DNA of 64,000 bases from Puteibacter caeruleilacunae (GTDB taxonomy: Bacteria > Bacteroidota > Bacteroidia > Bacteroidales > Prolixibacteraceae). The notes beneath the pieces are model-generated. The model was not told where the DNA came from. It worked only from the letters and a program-made list of their open reading frames with translations, and did no database searches. The stretch spans positions 424,844-488,843 of the forward strand of contig SJCO01000005.1 in assembly GCA_005217565.1 (NCBI GenBank), written 5' to 3'. Below, piece after piece: positions 23,901-33,451 of the stretch (position 1 is its first letter; the number at the start of each line of letters is the position of its first letter). A program made the position numbers and the translations under genes.

Positions 23901-26900
23901 GTGAATATGACAATGAGCAGTACTGCAGAAAAACAAAAATACTTTAGGTTGTCTCCGCTTCATGATATTGATGCTCCGGTATATTTGGAAGCATTAAAAG
24001 AAAAATTAAATGATGATCGGGTAAGGAATATAGCAATTACCGGAACATATGGCTCAGGGAAGAGCTCGTTGCTTGAGACATATATTACCCAAGATACCGA
24101 TAATAAAGACAAATACTTGAGAATATCGTTAGCTAACTTCTGTGAAACGAATGAGGTATTGGAGCCGAAAGATGAAAAGAAGATTGAAGAGCACATCTTG
24201 CAACAATTGTTTTATCAACTATCGTCAAAAGAGATCCCTTTTTCAGGTTTTAAGAAGATCGGTCACCTAAATGAAAAGGAACAGCGTTATTTGGTTGCAG
24301 CTGTGATTGTCTGGTTGTTTATGTTGATATTTATTCCTGGGATTGTAGGAATATTAAACGATAACCTAAAGTCAATCGCATCAAATGGATTTATTGGTTT
24401 TTTTAGACAGGTTGTATGGCCTTCATCTATTTTGAATATATTTATCCTAGGAGTGTTTTGTACAGGTCTTATCTTCATTCTGAAACGGGTTATCTGTCTC
24501 ATTCAAAAAGGACGTCTCAAAAAAGTAGCGATTAAATCAACTCAGGTTGAGCTTTCAGAGGATTCAGTACTCAATAAATATATTGATGAGTTAATTTACT
24601 TTTTTGAAGCCACAAACAAGAGTGTCGTCATAATTGAGGATCTGGATAGGTTTAATAGCGTTGTTTTATTTTCGAAGCTTCGAGACGTAAACTACCTGAT
24701 AAACAATTCCCCTAAAGTTAATCAAGTGGTAAAGTTTGTTTATGCAATTAGAGATGATATTTTCAAGAAGAATCTTAACAGAACTAAGTTCTTCGATTTT
24801 ATTCTTCCTATTGTTCCTGTCATTAATACCACAAATTCTGGAGATATACTTCTAGATTACTTAAAAGAAGAGAAGTCTATCCCAAGGAACTATATTCAAG
24901 ACGTTAGCCTGTATATTTATGATTTGAGACTACTTAAAAATGTGATTAATGAGTACAAGGTTTATAAGGGAGTGATCAATAAGAATAACAAGCAAAATGC
25001 AGTAGCCCTTTTTAGCATTGTCTTGTATAAGAATCTATTTCCCAAAGAATTTAGTTTAGAACATTCAGGGGGAGGTCTACTCTCGCGAATCTTTAGTGAG
25101 GGGAAGAACCAAATTATAAGCAGAATGAAAGAGGGAGGCAATGAACAGATACAAAGGCTTGAAGTAAAAAAACAGGAAATAGAAAAGGAAACATCGATTA
25201 GTGAGGTGAAATTACGAGAAGAGTATGTATTACAGATATTTAAAACGTACCAGGATATTAGAAATATTTGTGAGTCATCTGTTGAAGATATTATAAATAA
25301 ACCTGAAGTATTCGGTTTATTATTGAAAAATCCAACGATAAGGCAGCGGGATCCAAATTATAGAGGAACAGATGTAAGAGAACTTGATTTTACTAATATT
25401 CAACGACAGGTAAATACAGAGTATACCTACGAAGAACGCCTTCTGCTGATTCAGCAACGAGAGGATGGAAGACTTAGTGAAATCAATAAAGAAATAAGAC
25501 AGTATAGCTTCTTGAATGAGTTATTAAAGAGAACAAAACTGGCAGATTTGGTTAAACGATTTAATGATATAGGCTGGAAACTGATTCTACTTGAAACGAA
25601 AGAAGGAAGAAGGATGGATGAGAAGAAATTTTCTCAAAGGCAAGAATTACTTGCCCTGCTTATTCGCAAGGGATATATTAATGAGGATTATCAATTGTAT
25701 ATGTCTTATTTCTATGAAGGTTCTTTAAGTTTATCCGACTATGAATATTTGTTGAATGTTAAGAATGGGGATGGAGATACATTTAATACTGAACTATCCA
25801 ATATTCAAGAGCTAATATCTCGGATTTCTGATGATGAATATAAATATGAAGTTGCACTGAATAAGTGGATTATCCGGAAGATGCTTGGTAGTTCGGATTA
25901 CGCGCAAAATAGACGATTAAGTTTCTTATTTGAACAGTTTAAAGAGATTGACAGTGCTTTTGAGAAATACATCATGCCGTTGGTTGAATTTCTAAAAGAG
26001 GATGCAACAGAATTAAAACGCTTCTTTGAATTGCTGATTGATTATTATTATCCAGACTTTTGGGATGCCATCGAGGAACAAAGTTTTACTGATTTGGAAA
26101 AAGATAAATACTTGCGATTATTACTTTGTCTATCGAAGGATAAATTAAAAGCTTTAGATAGTTGGTCTGGAGATAACCTTTTGAATGGATATTTGCGTGA
26201 TAAAGAAAACTTCATTCAGGTTTTTGATTATCCAAAAGATCTACAAGGTATAGTAAACCTTATTGAGGGAGTAAATATAAAGTTTCGCAATTTGGAGGTT
26301 AAGCAATATTCAGAAAAGCAGATACTCAATTACATCTATAAGAAGAACTATTATGTGCTTAACGAGAAGATGGTGTATTTAATGATTTTGAATTTTGGGA
26401 AATACGATCCAGAAGCTTTGAGTCAGTTGTTTTACACGAAGAATTTGACATGTATATTTGAATCGGAATGCAAGGAATTGGTCCAATATTTAAAGAATAA
26501 TCTTGATGAGTATGTTGACGTTGTTTATCCAAAACTAAGGAAAGAACAGGATGAAAGCGTGGTTATTATTAAGTTTATACTTGATAAATATGGAAAGGAA
26601 GGAGATTTTGCAAGGATTGTAGAGATACTTGAAAAAGTATCGACTCAAATATCTGATATTAGAAGTTTCGGGCATGAGGATGATTGGAATGTCCTTTTTG
26701 AGACGAATAATGTTGAACCCAATTGGCGTAATCTAGTCTATTATTTCAAGTATAATGAAAATAAACTTGATGATGTAACTACCGAGTGGCTGAAGAGAAA
26801 AGATGTATATGAGAATATAACCACAGTAAAATTGAGAAAAGAGAATTTTGCAAAGGAAAAACTAGGGTTAATATCTTCTTTAATGCAGCAGATCATTGAA

Positions 26901-27584
26901 ATGAATGAACTTGAATTGAAAATGTATATGAAATTTTTAACTGCTTTTCCGTATATTTTTCATCAAATAGACTTAACGAAGCTTTCCTCAGATAAAATCT
27001 CACAGCTAGTTCGGTTAAGAAAGATCAGTTATCGAAGAAACCATTATGATCAGTTGGTTGAGTGCGGCTTAATAGATCAACTTTTAACTTTTACTCTTAG
27101 TAATTTCTCTACGTTTAATAACAGCAATAGTGATTTTGATTTTAATGTAGATCTACATATAAGATTACTTGCATCTGGTAAACTTGACACCTCCGAACAA
27201 AGAGAATTAATCCGGTTGGTTTCAATAGATAATATTAATGATTCAAAACTGGCAGAATTGATGGGGGATATACTCCAGCGAAGTAAAAAAGCATTTATTG
27301 ATAAGGATAAGCTAGCCAAAATTATAAGTGTGAGTGAGAATAAAGAGAAGAAATTGAAACTTCTGAATAAATTCATAAAAGAGTTTGGATTTAAAGAAGT
27401 GGATTTGATCTTAGATAGTATGGGGGGAGTATATCGTAAAGCAACAATGCTTCAACATCATCCCAAGTGGGTAAAGAATAAGTTAAATTTATCAATTGCA
27501 GAAAAGCTGAATGAGGTAGATTATTTCAGTAGCATTGATACTACAGACAAAGAGGAAATAAAGATTAATGTAAGATACCAATAG
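23901..27584 (+). CDS. YobI/KAP-like P-loop NTPase with membrane insertion
   Basis: A 1227-residue membrane-associated NTPase. Walker A (TGTYGSGKSS, about 48-56) and Walker B (VVIIEDLDRFN, about 242-252) are separated by two membrane helices (about 131-153 and 172-200), the hallmark of KAP/YobI-type NTPases. The remaining ~900 residues are helical, rich in Lys/Asp/Leu, without known motif. Such proteins are thought to organise membrane-bound complexes, and several relatives lie in defence islands. The TIR protein begins 60 bases on, so a two-gene operon is likely. Start is GTG 23901; ATGs at residues 3 and 5 are alternatives. Confidence 0.8.
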   Translation: MNMTMSSTAEKQKYFRLSPLHDIDAPVYLEALKEKLNDDRVRNIAITGTYGSGKSSLLETYITQDTDNKDKYLRISLANFCETNEVLEPKDEKKIEEHILQQLFYQLSSKEIPFSGFKKIGHLNEKEQRYLVAAVIVWLFMLIFIPGIVGILNDNLKSIASNGFIGFFRQVVWPSSILNIFILGVFCTGLIFILKRVICLIQKGRLKKVAIKSTQVELSEDSVLNKYIDELIYFFEATNKSVVIIEDLDRFNSVVLFSKLRDVNYLINNSPKVNQVVKFVYAIRDDIFKKNLNRTKFFDFILPIVPVINTTNSGDILLDYLKEEKSIPRNYIQDVSLYIYDLRLLKNVINEYKVYKGVINKNNKQNAVALFSIVLYKNLFPKEFSLEHSGGGLLSRIFSEGKNQIISRMKEGGNEQIQRLEVKKQEIEKETSISEVKLREEYVLQIFKTYQDIRNICESSVEDIINKPEVFGLLLKNPTIRQRDPNYRGTDVRELDFTNIQRQVNTEYTYEERLLLIQQREDGRLSEINKEIRQYSFLNELLKRTKLADLVKRFNDIGWKLILLETKEGRRMDEKKFSQRQELLALLIRKGYINEDYQLYMSYFYEGSLSLSDYEYLLNVKNGDGDTFNTELSNIQELISRISDDEYKYEVALNKWIIRKMLGSSDYAQNRRLSFLFEQFKEIDSAFEKYIMPLVEFLKEDATELKRFFELLIDYYYPDFWDAIEEQSFTDLEKDKYLRLLLCLSKDKLKALDSWSGDNLLNGYLRDKENFIQVFDYPKDLQGIVNLIEGVNIKFRNLEVKQYSEKQILNYIYKKNYYVLNEKMVYLMILNFGKYDPEALSQLFYTKNLTCIFESECKELVQYLKNNLDEYVDVVYPKLRKEQDESVVIIKFILDKYGKEGDFARIVEILEKVSTQISDIRSFGHEDDWNVLFETNNVEPNWRNLVYYFKYNENKLDDVTTEWLKRKDVYENITTVKLRKENFAKEKLGLISSLMQQIIEMNELELKMYMKFLTAFPYIFHQIDLTKLSSDKISQLVRLRKISYRRNHYDQLVECGLIDQLLTFTLSNFSTFNNSNSDFDFNVDLHIRLLASGKLDTSEQRELIRLVSIDNINDSKLAELMGDILQRSKKAFIDKDKLAKIISVSENKEKKLKLLNKFIKEFGFKEVDLILDSMGGVYRKATMLQHHPKWVKNKLNLSIAEKLNEVDYFSSIDTTDKEEIKINVRYQ

Positions 27585-27645
27585 TAATGAGGTAATATCT
27601 TAATCTATCAGTGAAAACTTGGAGAATGAAATAATAAAAATAACG

Positions 27646-30072
27646 ATGAAAACAGTACCCAAAAGAGTTTTTCTAAGTTATGGCCATGACGAGTATACTA
27701 ATCTCGTTAGGCGAATTAAGCAGGATTTGGAAAGCGTTGGCTGTGATGTCTGGATGGATGAAACAGGAATTCGAGCAACGAATGATTGGCAATTAGCAAT
27801 TGAGGTTGGACTGAAGAATACAGATTCTGTAGTTGCTCTTATGACTCCACATTCAATGAGACGTCCCGATGGTGTTTGTTTAGATGAACTTGCTTATGCG
27901 CGATTCCAAGGAAAAGAGATTGTTCCAATCATGGTGAAGTTAGTTGAACCTCCCCTTTGTATTAGTAGGTTACAATGGCTAGATATGCAGAATTGGTATG
28001 ATCCTGAAACAGGAAAAGTGCGAGAGGTACGATACCAAAACCAATTTGACATATTGGTAAAAGCTATTAATGGTGATCTGGTTTTAAATTTTGAGGGGCA
28101 GCAAGCGTCTCTACTTAATTCATTGGAACCATTGGATTTTGGAACAGAGTTGGAGAAATATGTTCATGGTTTTGTTGGTAGGGAGTGGATTTTTGATAGA
28201 TATCATTCCTGGTTGGAACAAAAAGATAAATCGCGTGTGTTTTTCTTAATAGCCGATGCTGGATTTGGTAAAAGTGCTATTGCCGCTATGTTGGCTCACA
28301 ATGAACCTTCGGTGGTAGGAATTCATTTTGTAAACTATCAAGATTGTTTGCGCAGTGATCCCCGAAGGATTATGTGTACTCTTGCATATCAGCTTAGTAC
28401 TCAGCTTCCAGAATATAAATCTTATCTTTTAGATCAGGGATTTCTTGAGAAAATTTTAGAAGATAGATATGAAGATAGTTTACCAAGTCTTTTTGATTTA
28501 TTGTTTCTTCGACCACTGCGGCAGATTGACTCTAAAAGAACCATGGTTTTTGTAATTGATGCCATCGATGAATTAGCAGATGAACAACGATATTTGTTTA
28601 TTTCTTTGATTATTAACGAAATGAATAATCTTCCCAAATGGTTTAGGTTAGTGATGACGAGTCGCCCAGATCCGGAAGTTCTTCGTCGAATAAGAACTCT
28701 CAATCCATTTGTGTTGGAACCAGAAGATGAGTCAAATATTAATGACCTTCAACAGTTTGCTGAGAAGAGGCTGAAGGAAATGAATCAACATTTATCTTCG
28801 ACGATTATAGACCATATTGTAAAAGGAAGCTCAGGGAATATTTTATATCTTAAGCACCTTCTGATTGAAATCCAGGAAGGGCGTCTGTCCATTGAAGATA
28901 TGGAATCATTCCCTAAAGGCTTAACCTCACTTTACTGTGACTTTTTTGAAAGACAATTCAAAGATGTGCAAGTATATAGGGAAAGTGTAAGGCCGCTTCT
29001 TGAATTGGTTGCAGCCTTGGAGGCGCCATTACCGTTAGATTTGGCAACATCGATTTTAAAATGGGATGAATATGACCTTGATGATGCTCTCGTTAATCTT
29101 GGAGGATTATTTCCGATTGAAAATGATTGTATCCGTTCTTTTCATAAAAGTATATTGGATTGGTTGATCGATCCAGATCTCTCTGGTAGACGCTTTAGAG
29201 TAAGTGCTAAACGAGGAGCTGAGAAAATCGTAGCTATGCTATGGCTTGAATACGAATGTTTTGGAGAGGATTTTACAATTGACCGTATTCGCTATTTGCT
29301 TTCATCCTTGGTATTAACCTGTGAATGGAACAAGTTAGAAACCGTGCTTGCCGACGAAAGAGTTCCGGTACGCTCTACTTACGCATATTTAAATAGATTT
29401 CCAGAAGATTGGGATCTTACAAAACTGAAAGAGCGTATTTTCAGTCTCAATCAAGTTACATGGGATAAAGCCTCAGTTGGTATACCAACTTACAATCGAG
29501 AGCTTGAAGAGTCTTTTGCTGTTTTCACAGACATTGCATCGCCTCGGACTGCTTCGTGGTTTGTTGAGTTAGTAAGAGCTAACTATAAAGGACCTAATTT
29601 ACCAGGATTTTTTCGATCGGGTTTTTCAGATATCAAATGTGGATTTCATATGAATCCAATGAAAGTGCGTGTCTATTATGCTGTTAAGAAAGTTATAGAT
29701 ACTTTAAAGATGCTGAATATTGAAATACCAGCCTATGTCATTGAGTTCTATAAGGAATTGCGTAAAAGTTCGTTGTTTATTGATGGAAGGTATCTATTAG
29801 AGGAAGATACTGATCCGAGTAATTTGTTTATAGGTTATGAATTGGCATATCGTGGTGATTTACTTGAGGATGATGCTTTATTCAATACTATGTCGCTTAA
29901 AATAGAGGTAGATAAGGGACGTGCAGATCCTTCATTTGTAAGAAGGTTGTTGTCATTTGGTGCAGATGCAACAAGCAAGTGGAAAGGAGAAAGTCTGGAT
30001 AGTTATGCGGAAAAGAATGGAGATAAAGAAGTAGCGCGTATTATTCGGGAACATCTATCTACCAACGGATAA
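27646..30072 (+). CDS. TIR-NTPase (STAND) protein with ankyrin-like end
   Basis: From ATG 27646 (a TTG at 27619 adds nine residues) about 808 residues. N-terminal TIR domain: KRVFLSYGHDEYTNLV, then VWMDETGIRATNDW, then the catalytic-type Glu in CLDELAYARF. A P-loop NTPase follows (FLIADAGFGKSAIAAM; VFVIDAIDELAD; MTSRPDPEVL sensor), then a winged-helix and helical arm, and a terminal ankyrin-like unit (LLSFGADATSKW, SLDSYAEKNGDKEVARII). The layout resembles NAD-depleting TIR-STAND immune receptors, but the sensor is short. The partner NTPase upstream may supply recognition. Confidence 0.85.
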   Translation: MKTVPKRVFLSYGHDEYTNLVRRIKQDLESVGCDVWMDETGIRATNDWQLAIEVGLKNTDSVVALMTPHSMRRPDGVCLDELAYARFQGKEIVPIMVKLVEPPLCISRLQWLDMQNWYDPETGKVREVRYQNQFDILVKAINGDLVLNFEGQQASLLNSLEPLDFGTELEKYVHGFVGREWIFDRYHSWLEQKDKSRVFFLIADAGFGKSAIAAMLAHNEPSVVGIHFVNYQDCLRSDPRRIMCTLAYQLSTQLPEYKSYLLDQGFLEKILEDRYEDSLPSLFDLLFLRPLRQIDSKRTMVFVIDAIDELADEQRYLFISLIINEMNNLPKWFRLVMTSRPDPEVLRRIRTLNPFVLEPEDESNINDLQQFAEKRLKEMNQHLSSTIIDHIVKGSSGNILYLKHLLIEIQEGRLSIEDMESFPKGLTSLYCDFFERQFKDVQVYRESVRPLLELVAALEAPLPLDLATSILKWDEYDLDDALVNLGGLFPIENDCIRSFHKSILDWLIDPDLSGRRFRVSAKRGAEKIVAMLWLEYECFGEDFTIDRIRYLLSSLVLTCEWNKLETVLADERVPVRSTYAYLNRFPEDWDLTKLKERIFSLNQVTWDKASVGIPTYNRELEESFAVFTDIASPRTASWFVELVRANYKGPNLPGFFRSGFSDIKCGFHMNPMKVRVYYAVKKVIDTLKMLNIEIPAYVIEFYKELRKSSLFIDGRYLLEEDTDPSNLFIGYELAYRGDLLEDDALFNTMSLKIEVDKGRADPSFVRRLLSFGADATSKWKGESLDSYAEKNGDKEVARIIREHLSTNG

Positions 30073-30257
30073 TTTTTAAGTGTACTTAAAAGTTTAGATT
30101 GATGAATAACCGTCAATAAAATTAAATAGGCTTATGAATTCCCGTATATAAATGATCTTTAGGATCAAAACAAGCAACTTAAAATATCATGCAACATTTA
30201 ATAACTATAATACTAATAGGATTATTCGCAACCAGTAATCCGATAAATATTGAAGAC
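30073..30257. other. Short gap before the DUF4241 gene
   Basis: No feature beyond an alternative in-frame ATG at 30189 which would add a hydrophobic 23-residue leader (LITIILIGLFATSNP) to the following gene. Confidence 0.35.
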
Positions 30258-30962
30258 ATGGGATTTCTAGATTGGTTTAAAACGAAGCGAAAAGTCGAGC
30301 ATAAAAACATCGAAATAAAATATGACTTATCAGATTCTAATTCAGAGGAGTTAATAGAAATTGAGGTTGGTAATATTAATCTTCCAACAGGAAAGATAAT
30401 TGCCAGTGATCCATATTTTACATATGATACCAAACCATTTTCTAGAACAGTTAAACCAGGAAGCTATCCTGTTAAATTGTATATCATTGAAGTGGAGCCT
30501 AACCACTATAGAATTGCCTTTGCAAAAATCAAATTTGTTGAAGAATCTTCATCATACTGGACGCTGGCAATAACTGATGATATGAAAATTGAAGACTTGA
30601 AAGATTTAAAGGATGATGAGTACTTTGGTTTTTCTGTTGATGCCGGATTAGGTTGTTTTATTGATGAAAAAACTAATTTAAAGTTCATCAAGGAAATTGA
30701 TAACTTTTATAAAGAAAATCCTAAAGGCAATTTCTACTTTGATTTACTAGCGAAAGAATTTGATACACGTTCATCTGGAAGTAAATATTTAAAAGATGGA
30801 TGTGATTGGAATAATCATGTGGTTGATAAAGAGACAGGTGTTAATGTATTAATGTTTTCGTCTGGGTGGGGTGATGGTTTTTATCCAACCTATTGGGGAC
30901 ATAATAGCAGTAAAGAGATTGTTGAATTAACTATCGATTTTATGATCGATTTGGATGAATAA
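30258..30962 (+). CDS. DUF4241 protein
   Basis: About 234 residues from ATG 30258 (MGFLDWFKTKRK). Family landmarks: LPTGKIIASDPYF, VKPGSYPVKLYI, AITDDM, FGFSVDAGLGCFID, SSGWGDGFYPTYWG. DUF4241 proteins are small soluble proteins of unknown function, often as orphan immunity-like genes beside toxins or mobile DNA. If the 30189 start is used, the protein would be membrane-targeted, which is unlike the family. Preceded by no clear promoter; followed by the structured RNA element. Confidence 0.75.
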   Translation: MGFLDWFKTKRKVEHKNIEIKYDLSDSNSEELIEIEVGNINLPTGKIIASDPYFTYDTKPFSRTVKPGSYPVKLYIIEVEPNHYRIAFAKIKFVEESSSYWTLAITDDMKIEDLKDLKDDEYFGFSVDAGLGCFIDEKTNLKFIKEIDNFYKENPKGNFYFDLLAKEFDTRSSGSKYLKDGCDWNNHVVDKETGVNVLMFSSGWGDGFYPTYWGHNSSKEIVELTIDFMIDLDE

Positions 30963-31023
30963 GCGCATTGCAGAGCAAATCGAACGTTTCTCATACTTCT
31001 TCTGAGAATAATCCCATAAAAGT

Positions 31024-31054
31024 TTGGCAAATAAAAAATTATAGCTAACTTTGG
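31024..31054 (+). promoter_or_regulatory. Consensus Bacteroidota promoter for a short RNA
   Basis: TTTG at 31024-31027, exactly 19 bases, TAACTTTG at 31047-31054. The first gene downstream is more than 300 bases away and a terminator lies 35 bases after the -7 box. Confidence 0.75.
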
Positions 31055-31252
31055 GTATCCCAATTAAGGGATGGCTTGAGGTATTTAGGGAGTTCTTTTA
31101 ATTAAGAGCTCCCTTTTCAATTTTAAGGGGCCGACTAAGATCTTCGGGCTACATCTAGTGTTAATACTTCGAAAACCTCTGCCGGTAATCTTCGGCTATC
31201 AACTTTGCATCACACAAGTACTAGTCTTTTCAGACAGGTAGATCCTTGCATG
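31045..31252 (+). repeat. Left direct repeat flanking the Ter operon
   Basis: Matches 41101-41270 over about 170 bases (GCTAA.TTTGGGTATCCCAA; TTTAGGGAGTTCTTTTAATT; GGTAATCTTCG.CTATCAAC). After GCATCA it jumps to AAGTACTAGTCTTTTCAGAC, matching 41393-41420 inside the DUF1028 gene start (26 of 28 bases), so it is a copy of the right flank with about 120 bases deleted. The rest of the gap to 31767 is AT-rich. Confidence 0.75.
31058..31118 (+). ncRNA. Candidate small RNA, copy L
   Basis: From the predicted start there are two hairpins: ATCCC/GGGAT (31058-31073) and a ten-pair stem GGGAGTTCTT/AAGAGCTCCC (31089-31114) followed by TTTT, a factor-independent terminator. Copies at 41103 and 52493 keep both hairpins with different paired bases (for example TCTCA/TGAGA and GGACTC/GAGTCC at 52.5 kb), evidence of selection on pairing. 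Confidence 0.6.
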
Positions 31253-31415
31253 CTTAGATTGATCCAATATATACTCTCACCCGTGTTTGGAAAATTAAAT
31301 ATTATCGCTATTTTTGATCAACCCGGTTAGAGGATGGAATGAGGCATTTGAGGGGGCTATTGAAGTACTCTTTGGTGGACCAATCATTCAGCTAGCTAAT
31401 TAAACAAAAAACGAA

Positions 31416-31634
31416 ATGCTATACCCAATAAAAAATAAACAGGTGACTGGAGTCTCATCCGGTACACTACTTCACTTCGAAAAAGAAGAAGATTTCCTTG
31501 AGAATAAAGGATCAGAAACCGTTGATCAGTATCAGGTAAAAATAAGAAATAGATTCAGTGTAAGGGAGCAAATTCCTCTTTCATTGAGCGGTTGCTTTAT
31601 ATCATTAAATACGATCAAAAAGAACTCTTCGTAA
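31416..31634 (+). CDS. Possible small hypothetical protein
   Basis: A 72-codon open frame (MLYPIKNKQVTGVSS...) with no family resemblance, no good promoter and a composition only weakly protein-like. It is the only open frame between the left repeat and the Ter operon; listed for completeness. Confidence 0.25.
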   Translation: MLYPIKNKQVTGVSSGTLLHFEKEEDFLENKGSETVDQYQVKIRNRFSVREQIPLSLSGCFISLNTIKKNSS

Positions 31635-31766
31635 ATTAATGGCTATCTGCCAGATTTACAAAATCGAGTGACATATATAGTATTTTTTTTATTACTTTCA
31701 TTGACGTTATTTAAACCAAATTATTAGTTCATTTTTTAATGAATTTTGAATATAAATTTTTTAGTT

Positions 31767-32330
31767 ATGGCAATTAATTTAACAAAAGGACAACGAGTGT
31801 CCTTAGAGAAAGGACTACAAAAGATTACAGTAGGATTAGGTTGGGATCCTAACGAAGGAACAGGTCATGATTTCGATCTTGATGCATCTGCTTTTATGCT
31901 AGGAGCAAATGAGAAAATTCCTCAGGACGAGTATTTCGTTTTCTACAATAATATGTATTCTCCTGACGGTGCAGTGGAAGGTGCTGAAGATGATTTAACT
32001 GGTGGAAATTCTGATGGAGGCGATGACGAGGAAATTAAGGTTGATTTACCAAAAGTAAGTACCGATATCCAGGAAATTGTATTTGTAGTAACAATACATG
32101 AATATGAAGTGCGTAAACAAAACTTTGGTCAAGTTAGAAATTCATATATCCGTATAGTAAATGCTGAAACTAATGAGGAAATCATGAAATACGAGCTTGA
32201 TGAAGATTATTCCACTGAAACAGCAATTGAGTTTGGTCGCTTGTATAGAAGAGGTGGAGAATGGAAATTTGAAGCTATGGGTAAAGGTTTCGAGAAGGAT
32301 TTAGGATATTTTGTAAATAAATATAACTAA
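31767..32330 (+). CDS. terD: TerD-family calcium-binding stress protein
   Basis: From ATG 31767 (MAINLTKGQRVSLEKG, the family start) 187 residues. The TerD double-Ca2+ site is intact: GLGWDPNEGTGHDFDLDAS and DDLTGGNSDGGDDEEIKVDL. The tail WKFEAMGKGFEKDLGYFVNKY is typical. TerD/TerE proteins are the core of Ter membrane-associated stress modules. It opens the operon running to 41097. Confidence 0.95.
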   Translation: MAINLTKGQRVSLEKGLQKITVGLGWDPNEGTGHDFDLDASAFMLGANEKIPQDEYFVFYNNMYSPDGAVEGAEDDLTGGNSDGGDDEEIKVDLPKVSTDIQEIVFVVTIHEYEVRKQNFGQVRNSYIRIVNAETNEEIMKYELDEDYSTETAIEFGRLYRRGGEWKFEAMGKGFEKDLGYFVNKYN

Positions 32331-32403
32331 TAGGGATAGCAATCCAACCCGATGACTCATTTTTTATAAATACTATTTCAAGAATACTAAAATCATATGT
32401 ATT

Positions 32404-33057
32404 ATGGCTATAAACTTAGTTAAAGGTCAAAAAATTGATCTAAGAAAAGGTGGATCAGGTAAAAAACTTTCAAATGTTTGTGTAGGACTGAATTGGGGAG
32501 CAATTGAAAAGTATGTTGAGGAAAAAGAAGGCGGATTTTTAGGCTTCGGTGGTAATGTTGTAAGAAAAAGAAAACTTATTGATGTTGACCTGGATGCAAG
32601 TTGTGTTCTTCTTGATGCCAATAATAATTTATTGGATACCGTTTATTATGGACAGCTAAAATCAAAGTTAGGTGGCGTATCGCATAGTGGTGATGACTTG
32701 ACTGGTGATTTGGATGGTGATGATGGACTGGATAATGAGATTATCTCGGTTAACTTAGATAGAGTTCCTGCTAACGTAGAACAGATTGTATTTTTTCTAA
32801 ACAGCTATAAAAAGCAAGATTTTGCTGATATCCCTTTCGCTACTATAAGAATCTATGAAGGTACCCCTGGGCGAGTTGATACAGTTTATGCTAATTTCGA
32901 TGTAGCAAATGGAGCTGAGTTTGCTGGGAAAATTTCAATGATCATGGGTAAGTTCTATCGTAGAAATGGTGAATGGAAATTTAGCGCAATAGGTGATCCA
33001 ACAACTGATAGAGACTTAAAGGAAACCGTGAGAACTATTTTATCAAGATATGCTTAA
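32404..33057 (+). CDS. TerD-family protein, second paralogue
   Basis: A 217-residue TerD-like protein (MAINLVKGQKIDLRKGG) with a 20-residue loop (EEKEGGFLGFGGNVVRKRK) between the first strand pair and IDVDLDASCVLLD. The calcium-loop region reads HSGDDLTGDLDGDDGLDNEI. Close to the TerZ/TerF subgroup by its longer loop. Located 73 bases after terD. Confidence 0.9.
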   Translation: MAINLVKGQKIDLRKGGSGKKLSNVCVGLNWGAIEKYVEEKEGGFLGFGGNVVRKRKLIDVDLDASCVLLDANNNLLDTVYYGQLKSKLGGVSHSGDDLTGDLDGDDGLDNEIISVNLDRVPANVEQIVFFLNSYKKQDFADIPFATIRIYEGTPGRVDTVYANFDVANGAEFAGKISMIMGKFYRRNGEWKFSAIGDPTTDRDLKETVRTILSRYA

Positions 33058-33072
33058 ATAAAAACAACCCTT

Positions 33073-33450
33073 ATGAATTTACAAGACCTAAAAAAAGCAA
33101 TTCTCGAAGATAATATTATTGACGCCGAGGAAGTAAAACAACTAGAAAGTGTTCTTTATGAAGATGGTGTTATAGACCAGGAAGAAGCCGATTTTTTATT
33201 TGAACTAAACGACGCTGTGTCGGGTAATGATAACCACAGTTCCTGGCAGCCATTTTTTGTTAAAGCAATATGCGATTTTTTACTTGAAGATGAGACCTCA
33301 CCTGGAGAAATTGATGAAGATGAAACCAAATGGCTCGTAGGAAAGATTGAAGGTGATGGACAAATAGATGATGTTGAAAAGCAGTTACTGGCTGCGCTGA
33401 AATCGAAGGCTAAAGCATTTCCTGAAGAATTACAGAAACTCCTGAATTAG
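33073..33450 (+). CDS. TerB-like acidic helical protein
   Basis: A 125-residue acidic protein with repeated ILEDNIIDAEE / LYEDGVIDQEE / IEGDGQIDDVE elements, the EF-hand-like helix pairs characteristic of TerB-type proteins. It likely binds metal or a partner in the Ter complex. It ends one base before the first vWA gene. Confidence 0.7.
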   Translation: MNLQDLKKAILEDNIIDAEEVKQLESVLYEDGVIDQEEADFLFELNDAVSGNDNHSSWQPFFVKAICDFLLEDETSPGEIDEDETKWLVGKIEGDGQIDDVEKQLLAALKSKAKAFPEELQKLLN

Positions 33451-33451
33451 A

